A stretch of 64,000 nucleotides of DNA from JANQOH01 sp965201155 (GTDB lineage: Bacteria > Pseudomonadota > Alphaproteobacteria > UBA7887): the NCBI GenBank assembly GCA_965201155.1, contig OZ241752.1, forward strand, positions 620,001-684,000, given 5' to 3'. A program made the translations under genes and the position numbers. The notes under the pieces are model-generated. The model did not search any database. It saw only the letters and a program-made list of their open reading frames with translations, and had not been told where the DNA came from. Below are positions 1 through 8,882 of this stretch, in pieces. Numbering within the stretch: the stretch's first letter is position 1; the number at the start of each line of letters is the position of its first letter.

Positions 1-1450
1 AGTTCATCACGTCGATCAGCGCCGGCGCCCCGGCTGCGTCAAACGGCTCGCTGCCGTCGGCGCGGGCGCTCGCCGGAAGTTCGTGATAGGCGATGAGGCG
101 CCCTGCCGCCGCGGCGCCCGCGCCGGTACCGGCGGCAAGATCGCCGAAGCTGGGCACCGTGCCGCTCGTCCGGAAGGATTCCAGCGCTGCCGCAATCGCG
201 GCGTCGATCTCTTCCTGACTCAGCACCTCGGTGACATTTTCGCGATAGGTCGAAACGACGATATTCGCCTGAATCTTGTCAACCGACTCGGCAGTCTTGT
301 CCGGATTCGCCTTGTAGAACTCGAGGTTGGTCCCCAGGAAATGCGAACCCATACCCTGTATGGCGGTAAACACGAACAGGATCAGCCCGATCCCGAACGC
401 CGACGCCCACACCTGTTGCGGCGCGAACGGCTTGGGATCGCGATTGGAAAACGCCCACATCGTGAAGGCTGGCGCAGACTGGATTCCCATCAGCGCGAAC
501 ATGTAGGCCAGCACCATGATGCCGGTCCACGCACCGCCCTGGGCCTTGCCGCCCGCATCGACAAACTGGATCACACCCGGAATGGCGATGTAATGGCTCT
601 CACCGCTCGGCGTGACGCGCTTGGCCCGGGCGACCAGCCCCTTCAGTTCCTCGGCCTCGGCCGCCAGCGCCCCGTCGCCGGGATCGGCCACCGCGTCGTC
701 TATCCGCGCGAGCGCTTCAGGGTAGGTCAGCCCCCTTGCCTCGAGTTCGGCCACCGCTTCGTTGCCGATGCGCTGGTCGTCCTGCGACAGGGCGGTAATG
801 CCGTCGATCATCCTGTTCATGCCGCCGACATACGCCAGCGCGATGGTGCCGATGGCGATGATGCCACCGGCAAGCAGGATGCACTGCATGGTATCCACAT
901 AGGCGACGGCGCGCAGCCCGCCCGACGCCACATAGATGATGACCACCGCAGACAGCAGCCACATGCCGAAATTGACGTCCAGCATGCCGTCGGTCAGCAC
1001 GTTGAACAGAAAACCGGAAGCCCGTAGCTGTACCCCCAGATAGGGCACCGAAAACACCAGCGCGACAATCACCACCAGAATGCGAATGGTGTCGGACCGG
1101 AAATAGTCCGAAAGCATTTCACCCGGCGTGACAAACCCGAACCGCTTGCCAATCATCCACTGGCGCTTGAGGAACAACACGCCGGTAAAGGGGATCGTGA
1201 TGGCGTAGAACGACGCATAGGCATAGGGCAGGCCGTCGCGGTAGATAAGACCGGGATGGCCCATGAACGTCCAGCCCGAGAATGAAGTGGCGGTCGCGGC
1301 GAGAACAAAAACCCAGATCGAAATGCCCCGTCCGGCGATGAAATAGTCGCTCGCCGTGCGCGCGCTCAGCGCACCCTTGATGCCCCAGAATATGCAGTAA
1401 CCCCAATAGAGCAGCACAAAAATGAACAGCCAGACAACTTTGGCATCCAT
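1..1450 (-). CDS. Sodium:solute symporter family protein (partial)
   Basis: The reading frame is open from an ATG at 1450 to the window edge with no stop, so the C-terminus is missing (about 483 residues present). The N-terminus begins MDAKVVWLFIFVLLYWGY, and many hydrophobic helices follow. The stretch around residues 35-60 (FIAGRG, then ATATSFSGWTF) is typical of SSS-family Na+/solute symporters of the inner membrane. A hydrophilic, charged insert lies roughly at residues 230-270 between helices. An AAGGGG ribosome site precedes the ATG. It follows mtnA on the same strand after 177 bp. The substrate cannot be told. Family confidence is good. Confidence 0.8.
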   Translation of the reverse strand, partial: MDAKVVWLFIFVLLYWGYCIFWGIKGALSARTASDYFIAGRGISIWVFVLAATATSFSGWTFMGHPGLIYRDGLPYAYASFYAITIPFTGVLFLKRQWMIGKRFGFVTPGEMLSDYFRSDTIRILVVIVALVFSVPYLGVQLRASGFLFNVLTDGMLDVNFGMWLLSAVVIIYVASGGLRAVAYVDTMQCILLAGGIIAIGTIALAYVGGMNRMIDGITALSQDDQRIGNEAVAELEARGLTYPEALARIDDAVADPGDGALAAEAEELKGLVARAKRVTPSGESHYIAIPGVIQFVDAGGKAQGGAWTGIMVLAYMFALMGIQSAPAFTMWAFSNRDPKPFAPQQVWASAFGIGLILFVFTAIQGMGSHFLGTNLEFYKANPDKTAESVDKIQANIVVSTYRENVTEVLSQEEIDAAIAAALESFRTSGTVPSFGDLAAGTGAGAAAAGRLIAYHELPASARADGSEPFDAAGAPALIDVMN

Positions 1451-1602
1451 TACTCAATCCCCTTCATCCTCGTCGGCTACACTCATCCGCCGGCATTCGC
1501 GTGTGCTGAATAACGTTCAGGCTGGCTCTACTTCACGCAAGCGCTTACGGCAAGCATTACAATGATATGGCAGGCATTTTGAGCAAAAATCAAGCTATTT
1601 TA

Positions 1603-1616
1603 CGGCCGATCGGCCG
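1603..1616. repeat. 14-bp perfect palindrome between mtnA and the symporter gene
   Basis: CGGCCGATCGGCCG is a perfect inverted repeat just downstream of the mtnA stop. On the minus strand it is followed by TAAAATAG, so it could be a weak terminator for mtnA or a dyad operator for the symporter gene. The run of T is poor, so the terminator reading is uncertain. Confidence 0.4.
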
Positions 1617-1627
1617 CAGCACTTGAC

Positions 1628-2761
1628 TCACCCCCCGGTTCGTCCCGCCGCAAGGGCCGCGCCGCGCCCCGCGCGCTCCGGGAACAGCGCCGCGAGACCG
1701 TCCGCCGACGCCTCGCAAACACCGCGCTCCGTGATCAATCCGCTGACCAGACGCGCCGGCGTCACATCAAATGCATAATTCGCGGCCGGACTGCCCTCCG
1801 GAGTCAGCCGTACGGTCTCGATGCGCCCCTCGGATGTGCGCCCGGTAATCTCTGCCACCTCCTCCGGCGCCCGCTGTTCGATGGGAATCTCCGCATGCCC
1901 GTCACCGATCGTCCAGTCGATGGTCGGCGACGGCAAGGCGACGTAGAACGGCACGCCATTGTCATGCGCCGCCAGCGCCTTGAGATAGGTCCCGATCTTG
2001 TTGGCGACATCGCCGCGCGCCGTCGTGCGGTCGGTGCCGGTTATGCACAGGTCCACCATCCCGTGCTGCATCAGATGCCCGCCCGTATTGTCGGCAATGA
2101 CCGTATGCGGGACACCGTGCCGACCCAGTTCGAACGCGGTCAATCCCGCACCCTGATTGCGCGGCCGCGTCTCGTCGACCCAGACATGAACGGGAATGCC
2201 CGCATCATGCGCCATGTAGATGGGCGCGGTGGCGGTGCCCCAGTCAACCGTTGCCAGCCAGCCGGCATTGCAATGCGTGAGCAGATTGACCGGCGTATTG
2301 CCCGCCTTGCGCTCGGTGGCAGCGCGAATCACCGCCAGCCCGTGTTCGCCGATCGCACGGTTGAGCGCCACATCCTCTTCGCACAGCTCCCCCGCCCCGG
2401 ACCACGCCGCCGCCGTCCGCTTCTCCGGCGCCAGGCTGCACAACAGGCGCTCCATCTCGTCCAGCGCCCGGGGCAGATTCACCGCCGTCGGCCGCGTCGC
2501 GAGCAACTGCTCACGAGCACGCGCCAGCGCCGCGTCTCCCGCATCCGCCTGCATGGCTAGGGCAACGCCATAGGCCGCCGCCGCGCCGATCAGGGGCGCA
2601 CCGCGCACCTGCATGTCCCTGATCGCCGCACACACATCCTCCAGCGACGCAAGCCGCACCGTGACAAATTCATGCGGCAGGCGTGTCTGGTCGATGATTT
2701 CAATGCTGCGCCCGTCGGCAGCAGGCCGGATCGTGCGCCACTGCTTGCCGCCGATCTTCAT
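1628..2761 (-). CDS. mtnA: S-methyl-5-thioribose-1-phosphate isomerase
   Basis: MtnA isomerises methylthioribose-1-phosphate to methylthioribulose-1-phosphate in the methionine salvage pathway (cytosolic). The product is 377 residues when started at the ATG at 2761 (MKIGGKQWRTI), the normal family length. Visible hallmarks are RGAPLIGAAAAYG near residue 55, THCNAG with catalytic Cys164, and TGTDRTTARGDVANKIGTY with catalytic Asp244. An in-frame start 141 bases further upstream would lie inside the aminopeptidase gene and gives a non-family leader, so I rejected it. It lies 16 bp after the aminopeptidase stop, probably in the same operon. No other salvage genes are in the window. Confidence 0.93.
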   Translation of the reverse strand: MKIGGKQWRTIRPAADGRSIEIIDQTRLPHEFVTVRLASLEDVCAAIRDMQVRGAPLIGAAAAYGVALAMQADAGDAALARAREQLLATRPTAVNLPRALDEMERLLCSLAPEKRTAAAWSGAGELCEEDVALNRAIGEHGLAVIRAATERKAGNTPVNLLTHCNAGWLATVDWGTATAPIYMAHDAGIPVHVWVDETRPRNQGAGLTAFELGRHGVPHTVIADNTGGHLMQHGMVDLCITGTDRTTARGDVANKIGTYLKALAAHDNGVPFYVALPSPTIDWTIGDGHAEIPIEQRAPEEVAEITGRTSEGRIETVRLTPEGSPAANYAFDVTPARLVSGLITERGVCEASADGLAALFPERAGRGAALAAGRTGG

Positions 2762-2777
2762 GGCGGCGACCGGAACC

Positions 2778-4580
2778 TCATCCTGCGCCGAGCGGCGCAC
2801 ATGCCGCCGCCAGCCACCGCTCGGTGGCCGCGTCAACCGCCGGCGCCACCGCCGCGTGAACCCGGGCGTGATACGCATCGACCCACCCGCGTTCCCCGTC
2901 ATCCAGCAACGCCGTATCGATCAGGCGGCGGTCTATCGGCGCCAGTGTCAGTGTCTCGAAGCCGAGGAGATCGCGCTCGCCCCCCGGCGGGCTGTCTACC
3001 TTGACCACCGCAACCAGATTCTCGATGCGAATGCCCCACGCGCCCGCCTTGTAGTAACCGGGCTCGTTGGACACGATCATGCCCGGCTGCAGCGGCACAG
3101 CGCCCGGCCGCATCGAAATGTGGTGCGGGCCTTCATGAACACCCAGATAACTGCCGACGCCATGGCCCGTGCCGTGCTCATAGTCCAGACCCGCCTGCCA
3201 CAGCGCCGCCCGCGCCAGGACGTCAAGCTGGCCGCCGCTGGTGCCTTTCGGAAACCGGGCCATTGCCAGCGCAATATGCCCCTTGAGCACACGCGTGAAG
3301 CGGTCGCGCATTTCGCTGCTCGGCATGCCCACCGCAATCGTGCGCGTCACGTCAGTCGTACCGTCAAGATACTGGGCGCCAGAATCCACCAGATAAAGCG
3401 AGTCCGGCGCCATGACACGATTGCTTTTCGCGTCGACCCGATAATGAACGACGGCGCCATTCGGCCCGGCCCCGGAAATGGTGGGGAAACTCAGCCCTTT
3501 GAAATGCGCGTTCTCGGCCCGCCGCGCCTCCAGATAGTCGGCAGCCGCAATTTCCGTCAGGCCGCCTTTTGCCGCCGTCTCGTCAAACCAGCACAGGAAC
3601 TGCGCCAGCGCAGCGCCGTCGCGCAGATGCGCCGCACGCGTACCGTCGAGTTCGACAGCATTTTTCACCGCCTTCGGCAGCAGGCACGGGTCCTGCCGCT
3701 CGACGATTTCCGCCTCCCCCGCCTCCAGAGCGCGAAATACCGACTCCGAAGCCGCCGCCGGGTCTGCCGCCACGCGCCCCGTCAGCGCCGTAAGCGCCGC
3801 GTCGAAAGAGTCGGGCGCATGCACGCGCACCCCATTGCCGAAATGCCCGGCCAGCTGCGGTGTCAATTTCCGCGAATCAATGAACAGATCAACCGTGCTG
3901 TCCCCATGCAACACAGCGAACGACAGCGGCAGCGGAGTATAGGCGACATCGCCGCCGCGGATATTGAGCAGCCACGCGATCGAGTCCGGCCCGGTGATGA
4001 CCGCCGCCGCCAGCCGCTCCTTCGCCAGCTTCCCGGCAAGCTCGGTGCGTTTTTCCGCAGCCGCGCGTCCCGCATGACGACTCTCATGCGGCACCACCGG
4101 CGCCAGCGGCGGCGGCGGGCGGTCCTCCCACACCGCATCGAGCGGATTGTCCGCCTGCGCAACGAGCATCGCCCCCGCGGCCGTGCAGGCGCGCGCATAA
4201 GCCGCGCTCTGCCGCCTGGTATGCAGCCGCGGGTCAAAACCCAACCGCGCCCCGGCGCCGAGTTCCGCCTCTGTCCACGCAACCGGAGTCTGCGACTTCA
4301 GCGGCACCACCTCGAACTCCTCGGCCGCCTCCGATCCCGCCTGAAGCGTGTAGCGGCCATCGACAAACAACGCCGCCCGGTCGTGCAGGATGATCGCCGT
4401 GCCGGCAGACCCGGTGAAGCCGCTGATCCATGCCAGTCGTTCCGCACACGGAGCAACAAATTCCCCTTGATGCTCATCGGCGCGTGGAACGATGAAACCG
4501 TCCAGCTCACGCGCCGCAAGAACAGCGCGCAGACGCGCCAATGGGGTCGTCGCAGAGCCGCTATTTCCAACTTGGGGCAT
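2778..4580 (-). CDS. Xaa-Pro aminopeptidase (M24B, long aminopeptidase P type)
   Basis: This is a cytosolic metallopeptidase that removes the first residue of peptides with proline in second position. It has 600 residues: two creatinase-like N-terminal domains and a C-terminal pita-bread domain. Metal ligands are recognisable in order: Asp in LVDSGAQYLDG, Asp in TTDVTRT, His in GTGHGVGSYLGVHEGPH, Glu in SNEPGYY and Glu in GIRIENL. The start MPQVGNSGS (ATG 4578-4580) is 8 bp after the coq7 stop; a start 15 residues earlier would overlap coq7. It is part of the minus-strand run dedA-like/dsbB/coq7/pepP/mtnA. Confidence 0.92.
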   Translation of the reverse strand: MPQVGNSGSATTPLARLRAVLAARELDGFIVPRADEHQGEFVAPCAERLAWISGFTGSAGTAIILHDRAALFVDGRYTLQAGSEAAEEFEVVPLKSQTPVAWTEAELGAGARLGFDPRLHTRRQSAAYARACTAAGAMLVAQADNPLDAVWEDRPPPPLAPVVPHESRHAGRAAAEKRTELAGKLAKERLAAAVITGPDSIAWLLNIRGGDVAYTPLPLSFAVLHGDSTVDLFIDSRKLTPQLAGHFGNGVRVHAPDSFDAALTALTGRVAADPAAASESVFRALEAGEAEIVERQDPCLLPKAVKNAVELDGTRAAHLRDGAALAQFLCWFDETAAKGGLTEIAAADYLEARRAENAHFKGLSFPTISGAGPNGAVVHYRVDAKSNRVMAPDSLYLVDSGAQYLDGTTDVTRTIAVGMPSSEMRDRFTRVLKGHIALAMARFPKGTSGGQLDVLARAALWQAGLDYEHGTGHGVGSYLGVHEGPHHISMRPGAVPLQPGMIVSNEPGYYKAGAWGIRIENLVAVVKVDSPPGGERDLLGFETLTLAPIDRRLIDTALLDDGERGWVDAYHARVHAAVAPAVDAATERWLAAACAPLGAG

Positions 4581-4588
4581 GAACCGCT

Positions 4589-5152
4589 TCAGAACCGCTC
4601 CGACAGGCGGATCGCCGCCCGGCATCCCTGCTGAATCACCACCTTGAGCGGACCGAAGGCCGGGGCTCCGCCGGCGCCGGCTGCCAACGCATGTTCGCGA
4701 TGCGCGATTTCATCTTCCCGGCACGCCGCCAGCACCTCGCGCAAAGGCCGCTCCCCCTTTTCGGATATATCATCGGCGTCCGCATCAAGCTCTGCAATCT
4801 GGCGCGCATAATGCGCTTCGATCACTTCCTCCACCACCGCCGTGCACGCCATGGCGGCGGCGGGGCCCGCAAGCGCGCTGGCCGCGCCGAGAGCGTAGCC
4901 CGCGGCGCGCCATAACGGCGCAAAGGCGGTCGGACGCACCCCGTGTTTCACCATGAGCCGCTCGAATGTCTCCAGATGCGCTCGTTCCTGTGCGGACATT
5001 TCGCGAATTGCACTGCCGCTGGTCGTTGCTCGGAGCACTGCGAGTTGGCCGTCATAGATGCGCGCCGCTGCCAGTTCCCCGGCATGATCGACCCGCAGGA
5101 TGCGTGCGCGCAGCGCATCACCCCTCACATCGCCGGGCAGACGCGGTTTCAT
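4589..5152 (-). CDS. coq7: Demethoxyubiquinone hydroxylase, Coq7 family
   Basis: This is a di-iron monooxygenase that hydroxylates demethoxyubiquinone in ubiquinone synthesis, at the membrane. The 187-residue product has the duplicated ferritin-like half sites: a Glu in DHAGELAAARIYDGQ, the ExxH in SAQERAHLETF, a Glu in VVEEVIEAHYARQ and the ExxH in REDEIAHREH. The ATG at 5152 overlaps the dsbB stop by 4 bp (ATGA), which fixes the start and implies translational coupling. The longer frame upstream lies inside dsbB and is not family-like. Confidence 0.92.
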   Translation of the reverse strand: MKPRLPGDVRGDALRARILRVDHAGELAAARIYDGQLAVLRATTSGSAIREMSAQERAHLETFERLMVKHGVRPTAFAPLWRAAGYALGAASALAGPAAAMACTAVVEEVIEAHYARQIAELDADADDISEKGERPLREVLAACREDEIAHREHALAAGAGGAPAFGPLKVVIQQGCRAAIRLSERF

Positions 5153-5676
5153 CGCCGCCACCCGCTGACCGCAAGAAACGAGAGCACGGTCAGGAACAGC
5201 GCCGCCAGCCCATTCCACCCCGCCATCGACACGCCCAGCAGCGACCACGGGATGTCGTCGCAAAACGCCGCCGGCGCGGCGAACACCGCATCGCGCAAGG
5301 AGTCCATGTCGTCAAGCGGCGTCGTTGCTGCACTGCATCGTTCCAGTCCGCTCCACCAACCCTGCTCGACCCCGACATGAAACGCGGCGATGGCCGCATC
5401 CCCCGCGAACAGCCCTGCACACAGCACACCGCCCCCGGCGATCACCGGCCACGGCAACCGCCTGTATAACAGCGCACCCGCGCCGGCGATCACGATGACC
5501 GCCGCATAGGGCATCCGCTGGTAATGACACAACTCACACGGCGCCAGGCCGCCGACATACTGAAATGCGAACGCCCCGCCCAACAGTGCTGCACTGCATA
5601 ATGCGGCGAGCGGGAAATAGCGCCGCGGCGGCAGCAATGCCCCCGTGATCAGCGCCGCGACACCAAGCCTACTCAT
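5149..5676 (-). CDS. dsbB: Disulfide bond formation protein B (DsbB family)
   Basis: This inner-membrane quinone reductase reoxidises DsbA. The 175 residues contain four hydrophobic helices, the first periplasmic loop with CELC (about residue 48) and a second Cys pair (ERCS and AFCDD) in the second loop, as the DsbB electron relay requires. It lies 17 bp downstream of the DedA-like gene and overlaps coq7 by 4 bp. Its co-occurrence with the quinone gene coq7 fits use of ubiquinone as acceptor, but this is inference. Confidence 0.9.
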   Translation of the reverse strand: MSRLGVAALITGALLPPRRYFPLAALCSAALLGGAFAFQYVGGLAPCELCHYQRMPYAAVIVIAGAGALLYRRLPWPVIAGGGVLCAGLFAGDAAIAAFHVGVEQGWWSGLERCSAATTPLDDMDSLRDAVFAAPAAFCDDIPWSLLGVSMAGWNGLAALFLTVLSFLAVSGWRR

Positions 5677-5693
5677 GGCGGAATGCGCCCCCG

Positions 5694-6287
5694 TCAGTCG
5701 AGCAGGCCGACAAGCGCCGCGCCGCCGACCAGCGACAGCAGGAAGATGATCCCGAGCAGCCCCATTCGGCGTCGGATGAAACGCTCCACGGACGGGCCGA
5801 ACTGCCGCAACAGCGCCGCCTCGAAGAAGAATCGTATCCCTCGCGACAGCACCGACGCGACGGTGAATACCAGGATATCAAGCCCTGCGGCGCCGCTGGC
5901 AATGGTGATGACCTTGTAGGGAAACGGCGTGATTCCTGCCATGAAGACGATCCAGGCGCCCCACTCATTGTAGCGCGCGGTGAACTCGCTCATTTTGGCC
6001 TCGTAGCCGTAAAAGGCAACCAGCGGCGAACCGATCACCTCCCAGAACCCGAAACCGATTGCATAGCCCGCCAACCCGCCAAGCACGGACGCCGCGGTGC
6101 ACACTCCGGCAGCGGTCCATGCCCGCGCCCGGTTCGCCAGCACTATGGGAATCAGCATGACATCCGGCGGGATAGGAAATACCGAACTTTCGGCAAAAGA
6201 CACCCCGCCGAGCCACCACATGGCATGGCGATGGCGCGCCCATGCGGCAACGCGGTCGTAAAACTGGGTCAGGAACGCGAAGCGCAT
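5694..6287 (-). CDS. DedA/YqaA-like (SNARE-associated Golgi protein domain) membrane protein
   Basis: The 197-residue integral membrane protein starts at the ATG 6285-6287 (MRFAFLTQFYDRVAAWA). It has the DedA/VTT-type core: FAESSVFPIPPDVMLIPIVLA, GGLAGYAIGFGFWE, a re-entrant GITPFPYKVITIASGAAG and C-terminal helices. Relatives are thought to be lipid scramblases or transporters; the exact substrate here is unknown. The same frame stays open far upstream to 7475, but that part is only the antisense of the acyl-CoA dehydrogenase gene. It is first in the minus-strand run towards dsbB and divergent from the fatty-acid cluster. Confidence 0.85.
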   Translation of the reverse strand: MRFAFLTQFYDRVAAWARHRHAMWWLGGVSFAESSVFPIPPDVMLIPIVLANRARAWTAAGVCTAASVLGGLAGYAIGFGFWEVIGSPLVAFYGYEAKMSEFTARYNEWGAWIVFMAGITPFPYKVITIASGAAGLDILVFTVASVLSRGIRFFFEAALLRQFGPSVERFIRRRMGLLGIIFLLSLVGGAALVGLLD

Positions 6288-6458
6288 GTTGCAAGGTCTT
6301 GCCCGGACGCCGGCGACGGAACGCGGGCACCCTGCCCCCCGGCGGCGGAAAGTCAAGCAGCGGCGACAAAAGGACCCGGCGGCGCTATGCTGCCCGCCGC
6401 TCCGCAGGGGGCAGCACGGAACGACAATATCTCTACCCGACACGGAGGCCGCCGAACC

Positions 6459-7595
6459 TTGAGCACGTCCAGCCCTTACAACGCCGAGCACGAGGCGTTT
6501 CGCGATCAGGTGCGGCGGTTTGTCGAGCGCGAAGTGACCCCGCATCACGAAACCTGGGAGCGTGCCGGCGTGGTCCCGCGGGAAGTGTGGGAGAAGGCCG
6601 GCGCCGCCGGCATGCTGTGCTGCGGCGTGCCCGAAGACTGGGGCGGCCCCGGCGGCGATTTCGGCTTCTCCGCCGTTGTCATCGAGGAATTGGCGCGAGT
6701 CGGCGCCACCGGCCCCGGTTTCGGCGTGCATTCCGACATCGTCGCGCCCTACATCCTGCGTTACGGCTCGGACGACCAAAAACGCGAATGGCTCCCGCGC
6801 CTTGCCGCCGGCACCGCGATCGGCGCCATCGCCATGACCGAACCCGGCGCCGGCAGCGACCTGCAGGGCATTCGCACTACCGCACGGCCCGACGGCAACC
6901 ATATGGTGATCGACGGCCAGAAAACCTTCATCACCAACGGCCAGTCCGCCGACCTGATCATCACCGTCGTCAAGACCGACCCCGACAAGGGCGCGCACGG
7001 CACCAGCCTTGTGCTCGTCGAGGCCGACCGCGAAGGCTTCACACGCGGACGCAATCTCGAGAAGGTGGGCCTCAGGGCGCAGGATACCTCCGAGCTTTTC
7101 TTCGATTCCGTTCGCGTGCCGCGCACCAATATGCTGGGCGAGGAAGGCCGCGGTTTCGCCTGTCTCATGTCCGACCTGCCGCAGGAGCGGCTGGTCATCG
7201 CCCTCGGTGCCGTCGCGGCGGCGGAGGGAGCGCTCGACTGGACCGTCGCCCATGTGCGCAACCGCCACGCCTTCGGCAAGCCGCTGGCCGAATTTCAGAA
7301 CACACGCTTCACCCTCGCCGACGCCAAAACCGACCTCGCGGTCGGGCGGTGTTTCGTGGACCGCTGCCTGGCGCAGCATCTCGACGGCGGACTGGACGCA
7401 ACCACCGCAGCAATGGCCAAGCTGTGGTGCACGGAAATGCAGGGCCGCGTGATTGACGCCTGCGTGCAGCTTCATGGCGGCTACGGCTATATGCGCGAAT
7501 ATCCCGTGGCGCGCGCCTGGACGGATGCCCGCATCACACGCATTTTCGGCGGCGCCAACGAAATCATGAAGGAACTGATCGCCCGTTCCCTGTAA
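6459..7595 (+). CDS. Acyl-CoA dehydrogenase (LCAD/IVD-like active site)
   Basis: This FAD enzyme makes the alpha,beta double bond of an acyl-CoA, the first step of beta-oxidation. The proposed start is TTG at 6459 with GGAGG at 6444-6448, giving 378 residues, the family norm. FAD/substrate motifs visible include AMTEPGAGSDLQGI and KTFITNG. The C-terminal position that carries the base in MCAD-type enzymes reads FGGANEIMKEL (Gly, no Glu). LPQERL is present, the helix-G site that supplies the catalytic Glu in long-chain and isovaleryl-CoA dehydrogenases. It is followed by thiolase and FadB-like genes on the same strand. Confidence 0.9.
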   Translation: MSTSSPYNAEHEAFRDQVRRFVEREVTPHHETWERAGVVPREVWEKAGAAGMLCCGVPEDWGGPGGDFGFSAVVIEELARVGATGPGFGVHSDIVAPYILRYGSDDQKREWLPRLAAGTAIGAIAMTEPGAGSDLQGIRTTARPDGNHMVIDGQKTFITNGQSADLIITVVKTDPDKGAHGTSLVLVEADREGFTRGRNLEKVGLRAQDTSELFFDSVRVPRTNMLGEEGRGFACLMSDLPQERLVIALGAVAAAEGALDWTVAHVRNRHAFGKPLAEFQNTRFTLADAKTDLAVGRCFVDRCLAQHLDGGLDATTAAMAKLWCTEMQGRVIDACVQLHGGYGYMREYPVARAWTDARITRIFGGANEIMKELIARSL

Positions 7596-7654
7596 TTCCT
7601 CTCAGGGCCGCGATATGGTTGCAGCCACCCGGCAATCATTCGGAGAAGAATGCA

Positions 7655-8863
7655 ATGACCGATGCCTATATCTATGACGCCGTTCGCACGCCGAGGGGCC
7701 GCGGCAAGGCTTCCGGCTCGCTGCATGAAGTCACACCCATCCGTCTCGCCGGCGCCGCGCTGACCGCGCTGCGCGACCGCAACGCGCTCGACACCGCCGC
7801 CGTCGACGACATCGTCCTGGGCGTGGTGGAGCCGGTCGGCGAACAAGGCGCCGACATTGCACGGGTCGCCGCGCTCGACGCAGGCTATGACGAGTCGGTC
7901 GCCGGCGTGCAGATCAACCGGTTCTGCGCCTCCGGACTGGAGGCAGTCAACATGGCCGCCGGACAGGTCATGGCCGGCCAGTCCGACATGGCCATCGGCG
8001 GCGGCGTCGAATCCATGTCCCGCGTGCCCATGTTTTCCGCCGGCGGCGCCTGGGCAAGCGACCCCGACGTCGCCTTCCGCACCTATTTCGTGCCGCAAGG
8101 CATATCCGCCGATCTTGTGGCGACGCGCCACGGATACAGCCGCACCGATGTGGACTCCTATGCCGTCGAATCCCAGCGCCGCGCCGCTCACGCCTGGGAC
8201 TCCGGCTATTTCGCCGACAGCGTAGTGCCCGTCGTCGACCGCAACGGCCTCACCGTTCTCGATCGCGACGAACATATGCGCCCCGACGCAACAATGCAGA
8301 GCCTGGCGGCGCTCGAACCGTCCTTTGCAGCGCAGGGCGCATCATGCGGCTATGACGATGTCGCCGTGATGCGTTATCCCGACCTCGAACGCATCGAACA
8401 TGTCCACCATGCCGGCAATTCCTCAGGCATTGTCGACGGCGCTGCTGCAGCGCTGATCGGCACCGCCGAAGCGGGCGCCGCGGCGGACTTCAAGCCGCGC
8501 GCGCGCATCCGCGCCTTCTCCTCCATTGGCAGCGAACCGACGATCATGCTGACGGGGCCCGCCGCCGCGGCCGAAAAAGCGCTGGCGCGCGCCGGCATGA
8601 CGCCCGACGATATCGACCTCTACGAACTCAATGAAGCCTTCGCCGCTGTCGTCCTGCGTTTCATGGACAAGCTCGACATCGCGCATGACCGTATCAACGT
8701 CAATGGCGGCGCCATCGCCATGGGCCATCCCCTCGGCGCAACCGGTGCCATGATCCTCGGCACCGTGCTCGACGAACTGGAGCGGCGCGGCCTCGGCACT
8801 GCCCTGGTCACGCTGTGCGTCGGCGCCGGCATGGGCACCGCCACCATTATCGAACGGGTCTGA
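7655..8863 (+). CDS. Acetyl-CoA C-acyltransferase (thiolase)
   Basis: Thiolase cleaves 3-ketoacyl-CoA in beta-oxidation. The 402-residue product starts at ATG 7655 after GGAGAAG. It has the nucleophilic Cys91 in NRFCASGLEAV, the NEAFA motif, GGAIAMGHPLGATG with the catalytic His, and CVGAGMG with the second Cys. Its position between the acyl-CoA dehydrogenase and the FadB-like gene marks it as the FadA partner, although an acetoacetyl-CoA thiolase role is possible. Confidence 0.93.
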   Translation: MTDAYIYDAVRTPRGRGKASGSLHEVTPIRLAGAALTALRDRNALDTAAVDDIVLGVVEPVGEQGADIARVAALDAGYDESVAGVQINRFCASGLEAVNMAAGQVMAGQSDMAIGGGVESMSRVPMFSAGGAWASDPDVAFRTYFVPQGISADLVATRHGYSRTDVDSYAVESQRRAAHAWDSGYFADSVVPVVDRNGLTVLDRDEHMRPDATMQSLAALEPSFAAQGASCGYDDVAVMRYPDLERIEHVHHAGNSSGIVDGAAAALIGTAEAGAAADFKPRARIRAFSSIGSEPTIMLTGPAAAAEKALARAGMTPDDIDLYELNEAFAAVVLRFMDKLDIAHDRINVNGGAIAMGHPLGATGAMILGTVLDELERRGLGTALVTLCVGAGMGTATIIERV

Positions 8864-8882
8864 GCGGCGCGGACCCCTCACC

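Noticed and set aside
5694..7475. A 593-codon minus-strand frame covering the DedA-like gene and most of the acyl-CoA dehydrogenase
   Set aside because: Only the part from 6287 downwards resembles a protein family; the rest is the antisense of a clear plus-strand enzyme in GC-rich DNA.
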